A DNA stretch of 10,453 bases from assembly GCA_023129265.1 (NCBI GenBank), contig JAGMCJ010000104.1:1-10453 (forward strand), read 5' to 3'. The first letter of the stretch is position 1. Each line of letters begins with the position of its first letter. The DNA comes from Thermoplasmata archaeon (GTDB taxonomy: Archaea; Thermoplasmatota; Thermoplasmata; RBG-16-68-12; JAGMCJ01). Positions 6,311-10,453 of this stretch are shown here, piece after piece. The notes beneath the pieces were generated by a model. The model was not told where the DNA came from and searched no databases. It worked only from the letters and a program-made list of their open reading frames with translations. Made by a program: the position numbers and the translations under genes.

Positions 6311-6564
6311 TTTGTTTCCTCCCTTTCCCTTTTTGGGCAAGGAGACCTTCTCTCCCTGCCTCTTTGGGATATTACTTACCCCGCGATTAACTTGTCGGTC
6401 CCTCCCGGACTCTCATCCACCGATCACGTTTTCCTCTAGCCACGGCAAGAGTCGCCTTGAGAGGTGATGTCGCAACACGTCCAGGTCGTACGTCGTGGGG
6501 GATCACTGCAACTCGCAACTGGGACACCAGAGCCGAGAATCTGAGCGGTGGGTTTGACAAAGGT
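6311..6564. other. Intergenic region with promoter of the Lrp-like gene, no gene seen
   Basis: It contains the Shine-Dalgarno and TATA-like element of the Lrp-like gene (minus strand). The rest, up to the acetyl-CoA synthetase remnant at 6565, shows no convincing coding frame, RNA gene or clear hairpin. Frames open through here on both strands lack recognisable protein features. Confidence 0.45.
6367..6379 (-). promoter_or_regulatory. Candidate TATA box of the Lrp-like gene
   Basis: The minus strand reads GTAAGTAATATCC. A start site about 27 bases on, near 6347, would leave a leader of some 37 bases carrying the GGGAGG Shine-Dalgarno before ATG 6310. Confidence 0.4.
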
Positions 6565-6650
6565 TCAGTCCTCCATCGTGGACAGATTACCGATACAAAG
6601 CCCCAGCCATACGCATTGAGTATCCTTCTCATCTCGCAGTGTGCCGTGTA
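6565..6650 (-). pseudogene. Decayed C-terminal remnant of a second acetyl-CoA synthetase gene
   Basis: On the minus strand, one frame reads LEYTAHCEMRRILNAY, matching the LPVTRSGKIMRRVLKAW end of the intact synthetase. After a one-base deletion, the next frame continues VWLGLCIGNLSTMED-stop, matching AWELGLPTGDLSTMED-stop. The last 17 bases of shared coding sequence (6569-6585 against 7315-7331) are identical. From the shared ATG to the stop I count 44 of 69 matching bases, with one gap. The catalytic-lysine motif is gone, and only this tail remains, beginning just after the satP stop at 6665. It is best read as the leftover of a tandem duplication, acs-satP-acs, most of which has been deleted. 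Confidence 0.65.
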
Positions 6651-6664
6651 CTCCAACCAGCGAG

Positions 6665-7270
6665 CTATTTCACGGGCCATATGGGAGCTACGACTCTCCC
6701 GTACACTTCGTTCAGCACTTGAGCCAGGCCGGTGTACATGGACGAGAGCCCGCAGATTATGCCTTCGTAGCCCGCGATCTGCGTTATGGTCGAGTTGCCC
6801 GTGGCGTGTCCCAACGCCAGCAAGATGAACAGCAGGGTCAGACTGCCGAATATGAACTGGAGCGCTCTATTCAGTTTCAACGTGGCAATGAACATGACCG
6901 CGGTGAAGATGCCCCACATGGACAGATAGGCGACCATCGCGGAGTCCCCGGCGGCCTCACCCAGTCCCAGTTGCGGCATCACGAGCAGGCCGACGAGAGA
7001 AAGCCAGAAGAGGCCGTAGGAGGTGAACGCTGTGGTCCCGAACGTGTTGTTCTTCTTCCATTCCATAGCCCCCGCGATGATCTGGGCTATGCCGCCGTAG
7101 AAGATGCCCATGGACAGTATCATGGTCCCCAGTGCAAACAGGCCCGCGTTGTGCAGATTCAACAGCACCGTGGTCATCCCGAAGGCCATAAGGCCGAGGG
7201 GTGCGGGGTTGGCCGTGGTATCCTTTATCTCCGTGGTTGATTCAGGCGATTCTTGTTGCATCATCATCAC
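6665..7270 (-). CDS. satP: Acetate transporter, SatP/GPR1-FUN34-YaaH (AceTr) family
   Basis: Membrane carrier or channel for acetate and similar short acids. The 201-residue protein has the family signature NPAPLGLMAFGMTTVLLNLH at residues 21-40, the conserved block FYGGIAQIIAGAMEWKKNNT (57-76) followed by FGTTAFTSYGLFWLS, and the closing motif CGLSSMYTGLAQVLNEVYGR. Six membrane helices are apparent, as in SatP structures. The start is uncertain: GTG 7270 is followed by three ATG codons (7267, 7264, 7261), all in frame; the hydrophilic N-terminal 20 residues are not conserved in the family. It follows the acetyl-CoA synthetase gene on the same strand after 40 bases and is probably co-transcribed, coupling uptake to activation. 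A T-rich TACTTTTTC in that gap could allow partial termination. A decayed synthetase tail begins directly downstream. Confidence 0.93.
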   Translation of the reverse strand: MMMMQQESPESTTEIKDTTANPAPLGLMAFGMTTVLLNLHNAGLFALGTMILSMGIFYGGIAQIIAGAMEWKKNNTFGTTAFTSYGLFWLSLVGLLVMPQLGLGEAAGDSAMVAYLSMWGIFTAVMFIATLKLNRALQFIFGSLTLLFILLALGHATGNSTITQIAGYEGIICGLSSMYTGLAQVLNEVYGRVVAPIWPVK

Positions 7271-7310
7271 ATCCAGAACTGAAGACTCACGTCATGGCTA
7301 TGAAAAAGTA

Positions 7311-9047
7311 CTAATCCTCCATCGTGGACAGGTCACCTGTCGGAAGTCCGAGCTCCCATGCCTTCAGGACGCGCCGCATAATCTTCCCGCTCCTCGTGAC
7401 GGGCAGCTTGTCCTTGAACTCTATCTCGCGCGGGATGGCGTGGGCCGCCAGTCCTGTCTTGACGAACTGCGCTATCTCCTTCTTCAGCTTCTCGGAGGGC
7501 TTGTATCCCCTCCTCAGCTGTACGAATGCCTTAATGATGTCGCCTCGGATCGGATCGGGCTTGCCAATGACGCCCGCCACCGCGACGGCAGGATGCTCGA
7601 TGAGCTTGCTTTCCACCTCAAAGGGACCGACGCGCTCGCCAGCGGTCTTGATGACGTCGTCAATCCTGCCCTGGAACCAGAAGAAGCCGTCCTCGTCCAT
7701 GTAGGCCGAGTCACCCGTGAGGAACCAGGGGTCGTTCTCGAAGTACTCCTTGTACTTCTTCGGGTTCTTCCAAATCTTGTGCATCATGCCCGGCCAGCCC
7801 TTCTTGACGACCAGATTGCCAATCTCGTTGGCCGGGAGAACGTTGCCCTCGTTGTCGGTGATTGCCGCCTCGACCCCCGGGAACGGGCGTCCCATGGAGC
7901 CTGGACGAACCTCCATCGTGGGGTAGTTGGCGATGAGCATGTGACCGGTCTCCGTCATCCACCAGTTCTCGTGTATCGTGCGACCGTCGTAGGCCTCCCA
8001 TCCCCAGCGGATGACCTCGGGATTGAGCGGCTCGCCGACGCTGACTATGTAGCGAAGGCTGCTGAGGTCGTACTTCTGCGCGGTGTCCGTCCCCGCCGCC
8101 ATGAGAAGCCTGAAGGCGGTGGGAGCGCTGTACCAGACGGTGATGCCGAGCTCCTCGATCGTCCAGTACCAGCTCTCGGGATTGAACCGCCCGCCGCGGA
8201 TGACGTTGGAGACGCCGTTCAGCCACGGACCGAACATTCCGTAAGAAGTCCCGGTGACCCACCCAGGATCGGACGTGCACCAGTAGATGTCGTCCTCGTG
8301 AAGGTCCAGGACCCACCTGGCGGTGAGCAGCTGACCGACCATCGCGTTCTGGACGTGCAGGACACCCTTGGGCTTGCCGGTCGAGCCGGACGTGTAGTGG
8401 AGAATGAGCGGGTCCTCCCGCTTGAGCCACTGGATGCGGTCGAGCTTCTTGGAGGCGGAGTCCATCTCCTCCTTCCAGCTTATCTCGCCCTCTTCGAGCT
8501 CGTCCTGGTCAGCATCTATCACGAAGACATGCTTGAGCGCAGGAAGGTCCTTCTTCGGTATCCTGTCCTTCATGAAGCTGGCGGTGACTATGGCGACTGC
8601 GCCGCTGTCCTGCATCCTGTCGCGAATCGCGTCTTCCATGAACGCCTCGAACAGCGGGCTGGGTATGGCACCGACCTTGAGGATCCCGAATATGCTGACA
8701 TACACCTCCGGCGAGCGGGGAGCGAACGTGAATATCCTGTCCCCTTTCTTGATGCCGTACTTGCGGAGAACGTTCGCGAACCTGTTCGAGAGGAACATCA
8801 TCTCCTGGAACGTGTACTTCTCGTACCTCTCGTCGTCGATGTAGTAGAGGGCGATCTTGTTCTTGCGCCACGTCTCGACGTGCCTGTCTATGGCCTCGTG
8901 GGCCATGTTCACCTTTCCAGTCTTGTGCCAATCGAACTCCTTCTCCCAATCCTTCCACTTGAAGCCTTTGACGGCCTCCTCGTACAGCTTCATGTTGGGC
9001 TCTTCTTCGAAGGTCTTCTTTCGAAATTCGAGTTTCCTCTTCGGCAT
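7311..9047 (-). CDS. acs: Acetyl-CoA synthetase (AMP-forming acetate-CoA ligase)
   Basis: Activates acetate with ATP and CoA through an acetyl-AMP intermediate. The 578-residue protein shows all adenylate-forming family cores: the P-loop YTSGSTGKPKG (218-228), the aryl/acyl pocket region SYGMFGPWLNG, the A5 motif ENWWMTETG (360-368) with the double Trp that in characterised acetyl-CoA synthetases closes the acyl pocket and favours acetate, the hinge GRIDDVIKTAGERVGPFEVE (460-479), and the C-terminal TRSGKIMRR with the catalytic Lys at about 555. The length matches the shorter (about 570-residue) branch, such as Bacillus AcsA, rather than the 650-residue one. The start is ATG 9047, with GGTGAG four bases before it; TTG 9059 is also in frame. 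The catalytic Lys is a known acetylation site in relatives. satP follows 40 bases later. Confidence 0.94.
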   Translation of the reverse strand: MPKRKLEFRKKTFEEEPNMKLYEEAVKGFKWKDWEKEFDWHKTGKVNMAHEAIDRHVETWRKNKIALYYIDDERYEKYTFQEMMFLSNRFANVLRKYGIKKGDRIFTFAPRSPEVYVSIFGILKVGAIPSPLFEAFMEDAIRDRMQDSGAVAIVTASFMKDRIPKKDLPALKHVFVIDADQDELEEGEISWKEEMDSASKKLDRIQWLKREDPLILHYTSGSTGKPKGVLHVQNAMVGQLLTARWVLDLHEDDIYWCTSDPGWVTGTSYGMFGPWLNGVSNVIRGGRFNPESWYWTIEELGITVWYSAPTAFRLLMAAGTDTAQKYDLSSLRYIVSVGEPLNPEVIRWGWEAYDGRTIHENWWMTETGHMLIANYPTMEVRPGSMGRPFPGVEAAITDNEGNVLPANEIGNLVVKKGWPGMMHKIWKNPKKYKEYFENDPWFLTGDSAYMDEDGFFWFQGRIDDVIKTAGERVGPFEVESKLIEHPAVAVAGVIGKPDPIRGDIIKAFVQLRRGYKPSEKLKKEIAQFVKTGLAAHAIPREIEFKDKLPVTRSGKIMRRVLKAWELGLPTGDLSTMED

Positions 9048-9141
9048 GGGGCTCACCAATTCTTCGTCGCTCCCCTAGCACCGCGGATTGGACCGCCAGG
9101 GGAACCCCCGTTGAGGGGATTCACTACTATTCCGCATCGCA

Positions 9142-9153
9142 CTATTAACCTTT
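9142..9153 (-). promoter_or_regulatory. BRE/TATA promoter of acs
   Basis: The minus strand reads AAAGGTTAATAG. A start near 9120 would leave an unusually long leader of about 73 bases before ATG 9047. That leader holds G/C-rich complementary runs (CCCC at 9105-9108 with GGGG at 9115-9118; a further CCCC at 9072-9075), so it could fold. Confidence 0.5.
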
Positions 9154-9223
9154 GCATCCAGAGACCGTGGGCTCCTCGGTTCGAACGACCACCGGTCCCC
9201 GCAACAGGCATTGCTTACGCCGA

Positions 9224-9487
9224 CTATTCCTTCCCGCCCCAGCGGCTGATCAGGATAATCAGGACTATCATCACGAACGTCAGTATGAGCGCCGTGATCA
9301 TGAAGTATATCCAGCCCGCCAGGTCAGGTGTCGCCCCCAGGTCGATCCCCGCCAAAGCGAAGCCGCTCATCACGACTTCCTTCCACACGAGAGCGATCAC
9401 GAAGCCGAACGCCGCAGCCAGGGAAGCCGCTATGGTGATCCGCACCTCCCTGACCGTCAACTTCCTCTCCTCTTCATCCTCACCCAT
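9224..9487 (-). CDS. DUF5654-like small membrane protein
   Basis: An 87-residue protein. A charged N-terminus (MGEDEEERKLTVREVR) is followed by helix 1, ITIAASLAAAFGFVIALVWK, a loop EVVMSGFALAGIDLGATPD, helix 2 AGWIYFMITALILTFVMIVL to LIILISRW, and a short basic tail. The AAFGFVIALVWKEVV segment matches my memory of the archaeal DUF5654 family, where an AFG.v.AL.W.e. motif sits in the first helix; members have no known function. ATG 9487 has GAGGTG six bases before it, a good Shine-Dalgarno. Its promoter AAAAGGTTTTTACC lies at 9522-9535. The gap to acs is 164 bases and includes the acs promoter, so the two are not clearly one operon. Confidence 0.75.
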   Translation of the reverse strand: MGEDEEERKLTVREVRITIAASLAAAFGFVIALVWKEVVMSGFALAGIDLGATPDLAGWIYFMITALILTFVMIVLIILISRWGGKE

Positions 9488-9881
9488 TCAAAACACCTCT
9501 GACCCTCGGGATGACTGATGCGGTAAAAACCTTTTCGACGTGAGCTAGCTGGTGGGGCCGTGAATGGAAACGGAGCCTAGGACTGAGGAGCACTCCCGCA
9601 ACGGACCATGCGTAAATCCACACCGTCTCCTCGATGGTGTAACCACGATTGTACCAACCACCGAATTCGCCGACAAGGAGCATTATCGCCCCAACGACGC
9701 CGAATATGACTGGTATCAGCAGAACGGCAGATCGCTCGCCCATGGGAGCATACGCGACTGGCGCCGGTGCAATCGGGCCGGGCTGTGCTGGAGACCTCTC
9801 AGGCGGCACAGCGGGCCTTCCGCACTTCAAACAGAACTTGTCTCCTTCCCTGATTGGCGCACCGCAATTCGTGCAGTTCAT
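9480..9881 (-). CDS. Zinc-ribbon membrane protein, probable frameshift near its 3' end
   Basis: The protein opens with a zinc ribbon, MNCTNCGAPIREGDKFCLKC, with Cys at 3, 6, 17 and 20. A Pro/Ala-rich linker follows, then helix 1 SAVLLIPVIFGVVGAIMLLV and a second, shorter hydrophobic stretch ETVWIYAWSVAGVLLS. The chosen start is ATG 9881, with AGGAGG six bases before it; ATG 9899 is in frame but lies upstream of that ribosome site. As read, the frame runs on to 9480 with a hydrophilic tail (PRLRFHSRPHQLAHVEK) across the promoter, ribosome site and first codons of the next gene, which is implausible. In the +1 frame the same DNA gives SVLGSVSIHGPTS-stop at 9545, completing a normal second helix. 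A one-base indel near 9580, real or from assembly, is therefore likely. Zinc-ribbon/TM proteins of this type are common in archaea and uncharacterised. Confidence 0.65.
   Translation of the reverse strand: MNCTNCGAPIREGDKFCLKCGRPAVPPERSPAQPGPIAPAPVAYAPMGERSAVLLIPVIFGVVGAIMLLVGEFGGWYNRGYTIEETVWIYAWSVAGVLLSPRLRFHSRPHQLAHVEKVFTASVIPRVRGVLNG
9522..9535 (-). promoter_or_regulatory. BRE/TATA promoter of the DUF5654-like gene
   Basis: The minus strand reads AAAAGGTTTTTACC. A start about 27 bases on (near 9501) would put GAGGTG at the very beginning of the transcript, six bases before ATG 9487. Confidence 0.55.
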
Positions 9882-9912
9882 CTTGACCCTCCTCTGCATT
9901 CATCATAAGCTC

Positions 9913-9925
9913 GTTATATTAATCT
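9913..9925. promoter_or_regulatory. Divergent A/T-rich promoter region
   Basis: GTTATATTAATC is the only strongly A/T-rich patch between the zinc-ribbon gene (minus) and the 10025 gene (plus). On the minus strand it predicts a start near 9893-9898, just before the AGGAGG of the zinc-ribbon gene. A + strand start would leave a leader of about 80 bases. Confidence 0.4.
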
Positions 9926-10024
9926 TCTTAGGGGAGAGACGTCCAGAAGTGGATTGATGTCCACCCCGTGTGGGCAAAGGACTTGTACGGATGCGCTCAT
10001 TGCACGGCAACCGGAGGAGTGTTC

Positions 10025-10294
10025 ATGGCGAAGAAGTCCGAGAGAGCGAAGGACATTGCTGGGATCTTGGGAATCGGGATGATGTTTGCCACAGCGCTCA
10101 TGACGATAATCACGTGGCTGACTGCGTGGTGGAACGGCGTGACAACGGGAAGCTATACGGTGCTCGTGAACATCAACGCTGCCGGGGAGATGGTCGCCGA
10201 GTTCTGGCTCGTGTGGATCGTCCTGGGGTTCTCCCTCTGGGGCATCTATTGGTACATTCACGAAGCGATGCTGGAAAAGGAAGAGTTGGAATAA
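10025..10294 (+). CDS. Small two-helix membrane protein, hypothetical
   Basis: An 89-residue protein of unknown function. After MAKKSERAKD come helix 1, IAGILGIGMMFATALMTIIT, the aromatic stretch WLTAWWNGVTTGSYTVLVN, a segment INAAGEMVAEF, helix 2 WLVWIVLGFSLWGIYWYI and an acidic tail HEAMLEKEELE. The start ATG 10025 has GGAGGAG six bases before it, so the open frame upstream to 9968 (which begins MWAKDLYGCAH) is rejected. Tryptophan content is high for its size. No family is recognised. It converges on the AbrB-type gene with a 79-base gap. Confidence 0.7.
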   Translation: MAKKSERAKDIAGILGIGMMFATALMTIITWLTAWWNGVTTGSYTVLVNINAAGEMVAEFWLVWIVLGFSLWGIYWYIHEAMLEKEELE

Positions 10295-10373
10295 TGGCCC
10301 TCGTGTTCTGACAAAGAAACCAAGAGCTGAAGAAGGTCGGCGATGGCCGAGATTGGAGACCGGACGCAACCGT

Positions 10374-10453
10374 TCAGACGCTCTCGGTCTTCATCACGAT
10401 GACTCTTCCGTCCTTGGTGAGAATCCACCTCAACGTGTCCCCGTTCCCGAGTC
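10374..10453 (-). CDS. AbrB/SpoVT-type protein, C-terminal tail (5' end outside window)
   Basis: The last 25 residues before a TGA at 10374-10376 include GDTLRWILTKDGRVIVMK. This G-D-x-L-x-W pattern followed by a strand and K-D-G-R-V-I-V is what the second half of the swapped-hairpin AbrB DNA-binding domain looks like in many small archaeal regulators or antitoxin-like proteins. Only the tail is visible, so length, partner and role cannot be judged. Another beta-hairpin protein cannot be excluded. Confidence 0.55.
   Translation of the reverse strand, partial: LGNGDTLRWILTKDGRVIVMKTESV

Noticed and set aside
6387..6680. A 97-codon minus-strand frame overlapping the satP end
   Set aside because: It only partly reads the acetyl-CoA synthetase remnant, then leaves its frame. 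The rest has no protein-like pattern.
7104..9518. An 804-codon open frame on the + strand opposite acs and satP
   Set aside because: It is the antisense shadow of two clearly recognisable genes. Its translation has no domain-like features, and long antisense frames are expected opposite G/C-rich coding sequence.
1..10453. CRISPR array, tRNA or rRNA genes, intact insertion sequence, toxin-antitoxin or defence island
   Set aside because: I looked for regularly spaced repeats, T-arm consensus, transposase motifs and defence domains on both strands and saw none that hold up. The AbrB tail alone is not enough to call an antitoxin.

Overview
The window looks like chromosomal DNA from an archaeon. 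The clearest marker is a two-repeat TATA-binding protein (TBP) at 4926-5483. Promoters are of archaeal BRE/TATA type, recurring as AAAGGTT(T/A) followed by A/T, about 25-45 bases before start codons. An AbrB-type regulator tail, a DUF5654-like protein and zinc-ribbon/membrane proteins also fit an archaeon. My best guess is a euryarchaeal lineage of the Thermoplasmata type, but that placement is inference. Some genes have strong Shine-Dalgarno sequences (Lrp-like gene, zinc-ribbon gene, the last + strand gene). Others look leaderless or nearly so (the VIT/CCC1 gene, and possibly the 1220 gene).

Layout. 1-1067 (+): C-terminal part of a formate dehydrogenase alpha subunit, cut by the window edge. 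About 1080-2303: an A/T-richer stretch with one orphan membrane-protein gene (1220-1846, possibly from 1142), then about 457 bases without a confident gene. That gap holds an inverted repeat and what may be a decayed minus-strand ORF. 2304-3623 (+): APC-family amino acid permease. 3694-4281 (+): VIT/CCC1-like metal transporter, perhaps followed by a tiny co-transcribed ORF (4287-4460). 4521-4826 (-): small two-helix membrane protein. 4926-5483 (-): TBP. 5813-6310 (-): Lrp/AsnC-type effector-domain protein with two tandem sensor domains and no DNA-binding domain, followed by a clear hairpin. 6665-7270 (-) and 7311-9047 (-): SatP/AceTr acetate transporter and AMP-forming acetyl-CoA synthetase, in the order acs then satP. 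9224-9487 (-): DUF5654-like membrane protein. About 9480-9881 (-): zinc-ribbon membrane protein with a probable frame break. 10025-10294 (+): small membrane protein. 10374-10453 (-): tail of an AbrB-type protein.

How the genes fit together. Acetyl-CoA synthetase and the acetate carrier form an uptake-and-activation unit: the carrier brings acetate in and the synthetase converts it to acetyl-CoA. The adjacent effector-domain protein could sense a small molecule for this unit, but the sequence does not prove that. Formate dehydrogenase, the amino acid permease and the metal transporter suggest a metabolism using small organic compounds.

The most distinctive observation is a decayed second copy of the acetyl-CoA synthetase C-terminus lying directly after satP. 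It shares a 17-base exact match with the 3' end of the intact gene and carries a one-base frame shift. I did not find a CRISPR array, tRNA, rRNA, intact mobile element or anything I would call a new defence system.
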